64,000 nucleotides of DNA, taken from assembly GCF_002933465.1 (NCBI RefSeq), contig NZ_PSZE01000031.1:17365-81364 (forward strand), in the 5' to 3' direction. The translations under genes and the position numbers were made by a program. Below, piece after piece: positions 8,833 to 16,783 of this stretch; position 1 is the first letter of the stretch; every line of letters starts with the position of its first letter. A model generated the notes under the pieces. It had not been told where the DNA came from. It saw nothing but the letters and a program-made list of their open reading frames with translations, and ran no database searches. The DNA comes from Nocardia nova. GTDB lineage: Bacteria; Actinomycetota; Actinomycetes; Mycobacteriales; Mycobacteriaceae.

Positions 8833-9486
8833 TCACACCTGCCGGATACGGAGAAACGAACCGGCGGAATCGAATTCGGCGATCATGTCCGACCGAGCGG
8901 ACGTCACGTCGGCAACGATGCGGATGTCGCGTCCGAACCGGCTCACGACGACCACCGGGACGACACCGTCGGCGAGGGCACTGCGGGCGCGGGCTGTCTC
9001 GACGATCGACTCGAGCCGGGTGAGGCCGGGTACGTCGCCGAGGGAGAAGCATTCGCCGTCCAGGTTGTCGAAGGCCGAGACGCGCACCGGCCGCGGTGCG
9101 CTCACGACGCCGAGGCGATAGGAGTAGTCGTCGAGTTCGCGTGGGCGCTGCGGAGTTCGGACGCGCAGGAAGACGGCCGGTTCGCGGGTGCTCAGATCGT
9201 CGTGGTCGGCCAGGAATGCGGTCACCTGGTCGGGCTGGTCGGCCAGGACCAGCCGGAACTGCGTCGACTCGGGAGCGACGAACATCACCACACTGGCCTG
9301 AATGTCGCCGGTGCCCAAGCGGTTTCGCACCGCCTCGAATGCCGCGGCGGGCAGTCCGTCCACCAGGCCGCCCCCGCGAGCACGGATCTGCTGCTCGAAG
9401 GCGTCGCGTTCCACCGCGCCGACGCAGCCACAGGCGATCAACACGACCGAGCACACCACGGCCCGAAGCCACCTACGACGGCGCAT
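8833..9486 (-). CDS. Predicted lipoprotein of unknown function
   Basis: 217-residue exported protein. A basic start (MRRRRWLRA), a hydrophobic core and a lipobox LIAC with Cys19 predict lipid modification and anchoring on the outer face of the membrane. The mature part shows alternating strands (VVPVVVVSRFGRDIRIVADV near the end) but no catalytic motif I can identify. It is the first gene of a pair with the small membrane protein at 8461-8829, three bases apart. Confidence 0.75.
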   Translation of the reverse strand: MRRRRWLRAVVCSVVLIACGCVGAVERDAFEQQIRARGGGLVDGLPAAAFEAVRNRLGTGDIQASVVMFVAPESTQFRLVLADQPDQVTAFLADHDDLSTREPAVFLRVRTPQRPRELDDYSYRLGVVSAPRPVRVSAFDNLDGECFSLGDVPGLTRLESIVETARARSALADGVVPVVVVSRFGRDIRIVADVTSARSDMIAEFDSAGSFLRIRQV

Positions 9487-9747
9487 GCCGGAATGGTAAG
9501 TGTCGCCGCCGGAATCCGCGCGCCCGATATGCGAGAAATTCCCCCGGTCGAGCCGGGCGCCGTGCGACCATCGCTGATCTCCGGCCGGACAACTCGATCA
9601 GCGAGATCGCAATGACGGCGTGCACCGAGCGGGCGCCGGGACCCCGCTGCGATGTGAGCGTGCCGCGGCGCACGTCGAGGCGGGGTTCACGGGCCCGCCC
9701 GGGTCCGGCGTCATTCGCCCCGGCCCGGCGCGTGGTAGGAAAGGGGC

Positions 9748-11097
9748 GTGACAGGTGTACAGCGCGAGTCCCGCTCCCGGGCGGAAGCCGAAGTGGTCGA
9801 ATTGGTCAGCACGCTGATTCGCTTCGACACCTCCAATACCGGGGTGCTGGAAACCACCAAGGGTGAACGCGAATGTGCGCAGTGGGTGGCCGACCAGCTG
9901 CAGCAGGCCGGATACACCACCGAATACGTGGAGTCGGGTGCGCCGGGGCGCGGAAATGTGTTCGCGCGCTTGCCCGGAGCCGATCCCAGCCGTGGCGCCC
10001 TGATGATCCACGGGCATCTGGACGTGGTGCCGGCCGAGGCCGCGGACTGGAGTGTGCATCCGTTCTCGGGCGCGATCCGCGACGGCTACGTGTGGGGCCG
10101 CGGCGCGATCGATATGAAGGATATGGTCGGCATGATGCTGGCGGTGGCCCGCCAGTTCAAGATCGAGGGCACGGTGCCGCCGCGCGATCTGGTGTTCGCG
10201 TTCCTCGCCGACGAGGAGAACGGCGGCAAGTGGGGCTCACAGTGGCTGGCCGACAACCGGCCGGGTCTGTTCGAGGGGGTCACCGAGGCGGTCGGCGAGG
10301 TCGGCGGCTTCTCGCTGACCGTGCCGCGCCGCGACGGCACCGAGCGGCGGCTGTATCTGGTGGAAACCGCCGAAAAGGGCCTGGGCTGGATGCGGTTGCG
10401 CGCCAAGGCTCGCGCCGGCCACGGCTCGTTCCTGCACGACGACAACGCGGTCACGATTCTGGCCGAGGCGGTGGCGCGGCTGGGTAAGCACACGTTCCCG
10501 CTGGTGCTGTCCGATTCGGTGGCCGAATTCCTGGCCGCGGTCAGCGAGGAGACCGGCATCGACTTCGATCCGGACAGCCCGGATATCGAAGGGCAGCTCG
10601 CGAAACTGGGCACCATCTCGCGCATCATCGGCGCCACCTTGCGCGACACCGCCAACCCGACCATGTTGCGCGCCGGGTACAAGGCGAACGTCATTCCGCA
10701 GACCGCCGAGGCCACCGTGGACTGCCGGGTGGTGCCGGGCCGGCAGGCCGCCTTCGAACGGGAGGTCGACGAGCTGATCGGCCCGGACGTGGAGCGCGAG
10801 TGGATCACCAAACTCGACTCCTACGAGACCACCTTCGACGGGCATCTGGTGGATGCGATGAACGACGCGATCCTGGCCCACGACCCCAACGGCCGCACCG
10901 TGCCCTACATGCTCTCCGGCGGTACGGATGCGAAAGCCTTCGCGCGCTTGGGAATTCGATGCTTCGGCTTCGCGCCGCTGCAATTGCCGCCGGAACTGGA
11001 TTTCTCCGCACTGTTCCACGGCGTAGACGAACGGGTGCCGGTGTCGGCGCTGGAATTCGGCGCGCGCGTCATGGAGCATTTCCTGTTGCACAGCTGA
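9748..11097 (+). CDS. M20/M25/M40 family metallohydrolase (Rv2141c-like)
   Basis: 449-residue zinc-dependent peptidase/deacylase. Metal ligands and catalytic residues are readable: His and Asp in IHGHLDVVPA, the bridging Asp in GRGAIDMKDM, and the general base Glu in ADEENGG. The lid/dimerisation domain spans about residues 200-370, and the C-terminal GGTDAKAFARLGI returns to the catalytic domain. No signal peptide. GTG 9748 follows the purine tract AAAGGGG. It is followed after 33 bases by a YbhB-type gene, the same pairing as Rv2141c-Rv2140c in Mycobacterium tuberculosis. Substrate not established. Confidence 0.92.
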   Translation: MTGVQRESRSRAEAEVVELVSTLIRFDTSNTGVLETTKGERECAQWVADQLQQAGYTTEYVESGAPGRGNVFARLPGADPSRGALMIHGHLDVVPAEAADWSVHPFSGAIRDGYVWGRGAIDMKDMVGMMLAVARQFKIEGTVPPRDLVFAFLADEENGGKWGSQWLADNRPGLFEGVTEAVGEVGGFSLTVPRRDGTERRLYLVETAEKGLGWMRLRAKARAGHGSFLHDDNAVTILAEAVARLGKHTFPLVLSDSVAEFLAAVSEETGIDFDPDSPDIEGQLAKLGTISRIIGATLRDTANPTMLRAGYKANVIPQTAEATVDCRVVPGRQAAFEREVDELIGPDVEREWITKLDSYETTFDGHLVDAMNDAILAHDPNGRTVPYMLSGGTDAKAFARLGIRCFGFAPLQLPPELDFSALFHGVDERVPVSALEFGARVMEHFLLHS

Positions 11098-11130
11098 CGA
11101 TCCGCTCGACTAGCAGAAAGGACGGTCCTC

Positions 11131-11682
11131 GTGCCCGACTATTCCTACAATCCCTATGCGGCGTTGCCGCAGCTGCCCGCGTTCACCCTTACCTCCACCG
11201 ATGTCACCGACGGACAGCCTCTGGGTAACGAACAGGTCAGCGGGGTGTTCGGGGCGGGCGGCCGAGATATCTCCCCGCAATTGTCGTGGAGCGGATTCCC
11301 GGCCGAGACCAAGAGTTTCGCGGTCACCGTATACGACCCGGACGCACCGACCGGCTCGGGCTTCTGGCACTGGGCCGTCGCCGACATCCCGGCTTCGGTG
11401 ACCTCGCTGGAATCCGGTGCGGGCAGCGCCGGAGAGGGCAGCGAAGGCGGCGCCCTGCCGAGCGGTGCGATACAGCTGCGCAACGACGGAGGCTTCGCCG
11501 GATTCGTCGGCGCCGGTCCGCCGCCCGGACACGGCTACCACCGCTACTTCATCGTGGTGCACGCCGTGGACGTCGAATCGCTAGGAATCGACGCGGACGC
11601 GACCCCGGCATATCTGGGCTTCAACCTGTTCTCGCACGCTATCGCGCGCGCGACGCTCGTCGGCACCTACGAACAGAAGTAG
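11131..11682 (+). CDS. YbhB/YbcL family PEBP-like protein (Rv2140c-like)
   Basis: 183-residue member of the phosphatidylethanolamine-binding/Raf kinase inhibitor-like family. The anion-binding pocket motif is complete: SPQLSWSGFP, then YDPDAPTGSGFWHW, and GYHRYFIVVHAVD. Function in actinobacteria is unclear. GTG 11131 has AAAGGA upstream. It forms an operon with the M20 peptidase. A Tn3-family transposon starts 60 bases after its stop (11742), so the original downstream neighbourhood has been separated by 5 kb. Confidence 0.92.
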   Translation: MPDYSYNPYAALPQLPAFTLTSTDVTDGQPLGNEQVSGVFGAGGRDISPQLSWSGFPAETKSFAVTVYDPDAPTGSGFWHWAVADIPASVTSLESGAGSAGEGSEGGALPSGAIQLRNDGGFAGFVGAGPPPGHGYHRYFIVVHAVDVESLGIDADATPAYLGFNLFSHAIARATLVGTYEQK

Positions 11683-11736
11683 TCCCGGCGCGTCGGCGGG
11701 ATCTTCGGGTAGCTGCCGAAGGCCCCGCCGTCGTGA

Positions 11737-11741
11737 AACAG
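11737..11741. repeat. Left target-site duplication AACAG
   Basis: AACAG directly abuts the outer end of the left inverted repeat and is repeated exactly at 16757-16761 next to the right one. A 5-bp duplication is the hallmark of Tn3-family insertion. Confidence 0.92.
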
Positions 11742-11790
11742 AGGGTTCCGGTAGTAATCGCGCGAAAAACAACGACGATGGCTCGACCAG
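11742..11790 (+). repeat. Left terminal inverted repeat (IRL)
   Basis: Begins AGGGTTCCGGTAGTAATCGC and matches the reverse complement of 16708-16756 at 44 of 49 positions. The outermost base is A where the right end has the family-typical G (GGGG). The shared core includes GCGAAAAACAA. Confidence 0.93.
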
Positions 11791-11850
11791 CGGCTATGCC
11801 GCTGAATTGATTTGTGGTCAGAACCACAGTGCAGTTGCGCCGGAATGCGT

Positions 11851-11870
11851 TTGGTCCCGACCGGGACCAA
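11851..11870. other. Perfect 9-bp palindrome in the transposon's left flank
   Basis: TTGGTCCCG-AC-CGGGACCAA. It could be a resolvase subsite, an operator or a short hairpin. Nothing in the sequence decides between these. Confidence 0.4.
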
Positions 11871-11957
11871 GTAGCCGGTCGGGGTCTTCTCCCCATGGGG
11901 CTGGCTTGTCGGCTCAGGGCGTCCTGGCGCGGACTCGACGCCTGGGAAATCCGTTGA

Positions 11958-12081
11958 TGTCTTCAAATGACCCTTTGACGACACGACCCCAGAGCCCGCC
12001 TTCGACCCACCGCAATCATGCGGAAACAGCCCATCCAATCCAATGCCATCCGCTCCCGATTGACGACAGGGTTTGAAGACA
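11958..12081. other. Candidate res recombination site
   Basis: A 10-bp inverted pair, TGTCTTCAAA (11958-11967) and TTTGAAGACA (12072-12081), lies just upstream of the resolvase gene, where Tn3 elements carry their res site. The TGTC/GACA ends resemble resolvase half-sites, but the three-subsite layout cannot be shown by eye. No gene is seen between 11791 and 12129. Confidence 0.35.
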
Positions 12082-12129
12082 GATAGAACCGTGAACGGAC
12101 ACCACACCGGGGACGGAAGGGGCTCTGCG

Positions 12130-12792
12130 ATGGCCGAACTCGTCTACACGCGGGTATCCACCGACGAGCGGAGCACCGACCGCCGCGGTGACCGGCTGAC
12201 AGTGTCCGAGCTGTACCGGCTGTGCCGCGACCTCGCCGACATCCTCGCCGTCCGCGACTGGTGCCAGCAACACGGCGTGAAACTGCGGGTACTGTCCGGG
12301 GCACTGTCGGGCATCACCGACCTGGCCGCCGCCGACGCGACCACCACCATGCTGGTCAACGTGGTGATCTCGGTCGGCCAATTCCAGCGCGACCTGCAAA
12401 ACGAACTCACCCGCGAGGGCCTGGCCGCAGCCTGGGCACAAGGCGCCAGATCCGGCCGCCGCCCGCAGGTCGCCACGATCGGAGCATTGGAGAAGGTGCG
12501 CCGGGAATTCCGCGAAGGGACGAGCATCGCCGCTCTGGCCCGCCGCCACCATGTGAGCCGGGTCGCGATTCGCACCGCCGTGGCCGACCTGCTGCCCGGC
12601 CGACCCGCACAACCCGCGACCATCGGCGGCGGCGACCCAGGCCCGATCCGAATCGAGATTCCGGGCAAGATCGCCCGCCACTTGACCAGCGACACCGTCG
12701 AACTCGGTGAGACCGAGCGCCACGCTCTACATCGAGGCCAGGAGGTACGACGCGGCCAGGGCTACAGCCTGCACGTCACCGCACCGCTGTAA
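12130..12792 (+). pseudogene. Serine resolvase of the transposon with an internal in-frame deletion
   Basis: The start MAELVYTRVSTDERSTDR holds the catalytic Ser of serine recombinases, and ATG 12130 has GGAAGGGG seven bases upstream. The chain then jumps straight to GDRLTVSELYRLCRDLADIL. In intact relatives some 45 residues lie between (the second strand, helix and the SSK-type loop), so the catalytic domain is probably unfolded although Ser and both Arg of the YRLCRD segment remain. The rest of the domain (GQFQRDLQNELTREGL) and the HTH (FREGTSIAALARRHHVSRVA) are intact. The last 45 residues look like a different small domain read in from an adjacent frame. It would resolve cointegrates if active; I expect it is not. 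Confidence 0.75.
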
Positions 12793-12904
12793 CGTTCAGC
12801 GGGCACTGCTGGCCGCCGCTGAAACTGTCGCTGAGAGCGCTGAAGCCGCCGACCGCAAGGCATTCCGGATCTACCGGGACCGGCTGAACGCCGCGACTAC
12901 CTGA
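12793..12904 (+). pseudogene. Remnant of a small accessory reading frame after the resolvase
   Basis: After the resolvase stop, the +1 frame continues with VQRALLAAAETVAESAEAAD and RKAFRIYRDRL, which reads like the natural continuation of the resolvase's last 45 residues. I infer a separate small transposon gene whose start was lost by fusion to the resolvase and whose middle carries a frameshift near 12790. Function unknown. Confidence 0.35.
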
Positions 12905-12991
12905 TCGGTTCGCGCTTCGGACTCTGATCTGACGTTGTTCGTCCCCGTCGAGAGCGTGGTGATGGGATCACGATCGTTGTGGGACATCGCT

Positions 12992-14056
12992 TCAGGTGTT
13001 GGCGGGCAGATCCGTTCCGGCGCCCCGTCGGCGCAGTGCGACGAGGTCGTGGCGAGGCTGTGGGAGTGTTTGCTCGTGTGCGCCTTCGACGGTGAATCCG
13101 GCGTCGGTGATCATCTGGTGGTCGTCGATGCCGGGCTGGCCTTCGCTGGTCAGGTAGTCGCCCAGGAAGATCGAGTTGGCCAGGTGCAGTGCCAGGGGTT
13201 GCAGACTGCGCAGGTGGATCTCGCGCCCCCCGGCGAGACGGACCTCGACGTCCGGGAAGAAGAACCGGAACAGCGCAAGGATGCGCAGGCAGCGCTGCGG
13301 GGTGAGGTCCCATCGGTTGCCCAGCGGGGTTCCCTCGAACGGAATCAGGAAATTCACCGGCACCGAGTCCGGGTCGAGTTCGCGCAATGCGATCGCCACA
13401 TCGACGACATCCTCGTCGGACTCACCCATGCCGAAAATTGCCCCGGAGCATGGAGATAATCCGGCCGCGCCGGCGCGCGCGAGTGTATCCACGCGATCGG
13501 CGAAGGTGTGCGTTGTGCAGATTTCGGAGTAGCGGGCTTCGGCTGTATTGAGGTTGTGACTGTAGGCATGGGCGCCCGCCGCCGCGAGCCGTTGGGCCTG
13601 GCCTTCGCTCAGCAAGCCGAGGCACGCGCAGATCTCGACGTTCGGATTGTCGGCTTTGATTGCGGCGATGGTGTTTTCGATCCGAGTGATGTCACGTTCG
13701 CCGGGCCCCCGCCCGCTGGCGACGAGGCAAACGCGCTTCGCGCCCGCGCGTACCGCATGGTCGGCGATCTGCGCTGCGGTGTCCGGTGAAATCCACGAGT
13801 ACTTGAGTACCTCGGATTTCGAACCGAGGCGCTGAGAGCAGTAGCCGCAATCTTCCGGACACAAACCGCTCTTCATGTTGACGATCGTGTTCAGTTTGAC
13901 ACGCATCCCGAAGAACTCACGCCGCACCCGTGAACCCGCGGCGACCACGTCGATCAGCGGTTCCGAACCCGCCAGCAGCGCCATCGCCTCTGCTCTTGTG
14001 GGAGCCACCCTGCCTAAAGCCTTGTCTACCAAGAGATTCAACAATCCGCTCGTCAT
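12992..14056 (-). CDS. bioB: Biotin synthase BioB, transposon cargo
   Basis: Radical-SAM enzyme that inserts sulfur into dethiobiotin, the last step of biotin synthesis. Full length (354 residues) and apparently intact. The [4Fe-4S]/SAM cysteines are Cys66, Cys70 and Cys73 in GLCPEDCGYCSQ. Ligands of the second cluster fall at Cys110, Cys145 and Cys203 (LSPCSG), with Arg273 in RLAGGRE. HNLNTAEARYSEICTTHTF and NFLIPFEGTP place it in a BioB subgroup different from mycobacterial BioB as I remember it. ATG 14056 is preferred: the upstream GTG at 14086 falls inside the operator, and GAGGTAGG precedes the ATG. No other biotin genes are in the window. It is the only undamaged gene of the transposon, which suggests selection for it. 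Confidence 0.93.
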   Translation of the reverse strand: MTSGLLNLLVDKALGRVAPTRAEAMALLAGSEPLIDVVAAGSRVRREFFGMRVKLNTIVNMKSGLCPEDCGYCSQRLGSKSEVLKYSWISPDTAAQIADHAVRAGAKRVCLVASGRGPGERDITRIENTIAAIKADNPNVEICACLGLLSEGQAQRLAAAGAHAYSHNLNTAEARYSEICTTHTFADRVDTLARAGAAGLSPCSGAIFGMGESDEDVVDVAIALRELDPDSVPVNFLIPFEGTPLGNRWDLTPQRCLRILALFRFFFPDVEVRLAGGREIHLRSLQPLALHLANSIFLGDYLTSEGQPGIDDHQMITDAGFTVEGAHEQTLPQPRHDLVALRRRGAGTDLPANT

Positions 14057-14078
14057 GTCATGGCAACCTACCTCGAGA

Positions 14079-14099
14079 TTGAACACCGTTCAAGTATGG
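14079..14099 (-). promoter_or_regulatory. BioQ-like operator and -10 region of bioB
   Basis: Perfect palindrome TTGAAC-N3-GTTCAA at 14079-14093, beginning 22 bases upstream of the bioB ATG. It fits the TGAAC-N3-GTT type motif described for BioQ, the TetR-family biotin repressor of Corynebacterium and Mycobacterium. On the minus strand the hexamer CATACT (14094-14099) directly precedes it and could be the -10 box, so a bound repressor would cover the transcription start. Confidence 0.65.
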
Positions 14100-14207
14100 C
14101 TGTGATCAGTAACTTCATTGAGAGCGGCACATCCCAGAGATAGGAAGGATCGCGAGTTCGCCCCAAAAGCTCCGCCGACTGTTTCATGCACATCAACCAG
14201 ACCGACG

Positions 14208-16585
14208 TCAGAACAGGGTGTCCCGCACTCGCAGCGGCCGGTACCCGGTCGGCCCGAGCTGGGCCAACTCGGCGTCGATATCGACCTCGATCGCGCCGAA
14301 GAAGTTGATGTTCTCGCTGTGCGCCGGACTGATGTGGGACAGCACCACCTCGTCGATGAGGCGGCCCTCCCGGCGCATCTGATCCACCGCGAGGCCGTAA
14401 TACTCTGTGGTCCAGGCGATTACCGCGTTCGTGGCCAGGGTCAGGCACCATGCCTGTTTGGTCTGGGCTTCCAGATGCCGGGCCCGGAACGCTCCTTCGT
14501 GAGCGTAGATGAGGTCGCGTTTGAGGGCGTGGATCGACTCGCCATTGTTGAGCTGGCGGGAGATCTTGCGTCGATAGTCGGGATCCGACAGATACCGGGC
14601 TGCGTAGATGGTTCTGCGCATCGCGCCGTATTCCTTCAGCGCCGCGGCCAGGGCGTTCTCACGAGTCGACGCGGACAGCTTGCCCACCAGCAGCGACGCG
14701 GTGGCATGCCTGAACTTCAACGACCCGGCCAGCCGCAGCGGGTCGTCGTAGTGCTCGGCGATCAGGTCCAGATTCAGCTTGCGGGTCAGCAACGGCCCCG
14801 CGGTGGGGAACCGGGCCTCGGCGTCTGTGCGCGGGCCCGGCCGGTACAAGGTGATCCGGCCCAGATCCTTCTTGAGCGCCGTCGCCTCGGACGGGATGTC
14901 TTCGGCCGTCAACGGCGAGATCACCAGGCTCCCCCTCATCGAGGCGGACCGGGCCGTCGCCCTCGGCCAGAACCTTCTCCAGCTCGCCCATCGCCTCGTG
15001 CCATTCGTCGACGAGCGTGGCCAGCGCGCGAGCCGGATCATCGGATTTGTCGACCAGACGGCAGAATTCGGCGCGCTGCGGCTCCCACTGATCACGGGTC
15101 AGCAGACAGGCGGCCGGATCGGCGTAGCGGCGCGATCCCGGTACGAACACGTCCCCGGTGCGGAGCCCGTCCCGCAACCCGACCAGGACACACAGCTCCC
15201 GAAAGTGACGGTACGCAACAGCATTGCCGGACTTGCGAGCCTCGTCCAGGTATCCGCGCCACTTGGCCGGCACGAAACCGGTCGGCGCCTCGTCGAACAC
15301 CTTCCGCCGGCCGGTAGCATTCAGCTCGCGCAGCATGTCCACCGCGATCAGAAGCTCGGTCGCCGATGTCCCGCCGGCGAACCGCACCGTCGACAACACC
15401 GCCGGAGTGAACCGCCGCAGATACGTGTACGACGAATCCAGCGCAGCCAGATGCCCGTGATCGCGCGGCAGCCTCGGCCGGGCCTGTGCGATTGCCGCAC
15501 GCAGCCGCTCCCACCCGATGTCCTCACCGCGGATCATGCCGCCGATGTCCTCGTCAGGGATTTGCGGATCGGTGAGGATCCTCAGCAGGTCATCCAGCAG
15601 GGCTTGGCGGTCCTCTCCGGTCTTGCCGCGTTCGGCGAGTTCTTCTTTCATCCGGTTCTCGGCGGCACTGAACTTCGCCGACAGCGCCTGATCGAACAGC
15701 GCCACCACCTCGTCGAGGACATCGACCGCCGACTGCGCCACCACCGTCAACAGGATCGGGTACCGCCGCTCCGGATCGCGGCGTTCCAGCGCCTGCACGG
15801 TCAGCCGACGCCCCAGCGTCGCCAGGAACCGGCGGCGTTCGGCCGGTAGCACCGACATGTCCACGGTGTCCGCGCCCAGGCCACGCAGATACCCCAGCTT
15901 CTCGACCTCGCTGCGCACTGCGGCCGCCGAAGCCTCCACCGGACCGGTCGACAACCAGCGCAGCCGCGACATCCCGATCGACACATCGGGGACCAGCAGA
16001 GCATCCGGCTCGGTGCAGCGCTGCGCGGTCAGCTCGTGCGAGACCCGGTCGTAGGTCTCGCGCTGCGCCTGCTCGCGGGCGTGCACGACCCGGCGTACAA
16101 CAGTGTCCGGGCCGGGCCGGATCACCTTGGCCGACAGCAGGTACTCACACCCCAGCCGGAACAGCAGCGTCGGCGAATCGTGCTCCATCGCCCGCGCCAG
16201 CAGGAACTCGTCCAGCTCCTTCAGCTCCATCGCGCTCGCCGGCCGCCATCCCAAATACATCGCCGCCAACCGCAGATGCTCGGTGCGCGTCTGCGCGCGT
16301 TTGCCCTACGACCGAATCATCGACGCATCGACTTGCAGCTGATCCGCCAACCTGGCCACCGCCACCGGCGGCGCGTCGGCCACCCGATCCGGGACGAATC
16401 CCAGCCACGGCAACGAACACAACCTCACCGACAGCCCGAGCCGCTCCGCGGGCCCGCGGCCGCGGCCTGGCGTCACGAACGCAATAGCGGCCTGGCGTCA
16501 CGAACGCAATATCGGCAGGGGTGAGCGTGAAGTACCGGAACAACTCATCACGGCTGATGTCCGGAAACTCCCGCAGCCGCTCCAA
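14208..16585 (-). pseudogene. tnpA: Tn3-family transposase, inactivated by several lesions
   Basis: Very large transposase gene in pieces. The N-terminal part (LREFPDISRDELFRYFTLTP) is cut by an exact 25-bp tandem duplication (16462-16511) that shifts the frame. A TAG codon at 16306-16308 interrupts MIRS-GKRAQTRTEHLRL where relatives have Tyr. A one-base insertion near 14928 separates the long middle part from the catalytic part. The DDE-type C-terminus is well preserved (ISRQLNNGESIHALKRDLIY, then HISPAHSENINFFGAIEVD). The start at about TTG 16585 is approximate. Expected role was cut-and-copy transposition through the 49-bp repeats; no continuous protein can be made now. Confidence 0.9.
16462..16511. 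repeat. Exact 25-bp tandem duplication inside the transposase gene
   Basis: The unit GCGGCCTGGCGTCACGAACG plus CAATA occurs twice in a row (16462-16486 and 16487-16511). Because 25 is not a multiple of three it destroys the transposase frame. It looks like a replication-slippage event after insertion. Confidence 0.9.
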
Positions 16586-16707
16586 CTTCCGCGAACACCC
16601 GTGTCGCCACGAAACCTGACCTCCAGCACACCGATTGACCTCATCGGCAGCCAAGCCAAGCACCAACCGAGCCCGTCCGCAGCCCGAGCCGCTACGGCAC
16701 ATCGTGT

Positions 16708-16756
16708 CTGGTCAAGCCATTGTTGTTGTTTTTCGCACGATTACTACCGGAACCCC
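16708..16756 (-). repeat. Right terminal inverted repeat (IRR)
   Basis: On the minus strand it begins GGGGTTCCGGTAGTAATCGT, inverted partner of 11742-11790. The GGGG end is typical for the family. Confidence 0.93.
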
Positions 16757-16761
16757 AACAG
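16757..16761. repeat. Right target-site duplication AACAG
   Basis: Exact copy of 11737-11741, directly outside the right inverted repeat. It lies 22 bases from the fadD stop codon, so the insertion spared fadD. Confidence 0.92.
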
Positions 16762-16783
16762 AGTGTGTACGAAACCGATTCGA

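Larger units (their letters stand above)
11742..16756. mobile_element. Tn3-family transposon carrying bioB, transposition genes degenerate
   Basis: A 5,015-bp element with near-identical 49-bp terminal inverted repeats (11742-11790 and 16708-16756, 44 of 49 positions the same). Perfect AACAG duplications flank it on both sides. From left to right it holds a candidate res region, a serine resolvase with an internal deletion, an intact biotin synthase gene on the opposite strand, and a Tn3-type transposase broken by several lesions. It sits between a YbhB-type gene and fadD and interrupts neither. The exact target duplication shows that it arrived as one unit. With transposase and resolvase both damaged it is now probably immobile unless helped in trans. 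Confidence 0.93.

Noticed and set aside
14057..14086. Longer bioB start at GTG 14086
   Set aside because: It would place the coding start inside the operator palindrome and has no ribosome site; ATG 14056 fits homologues.
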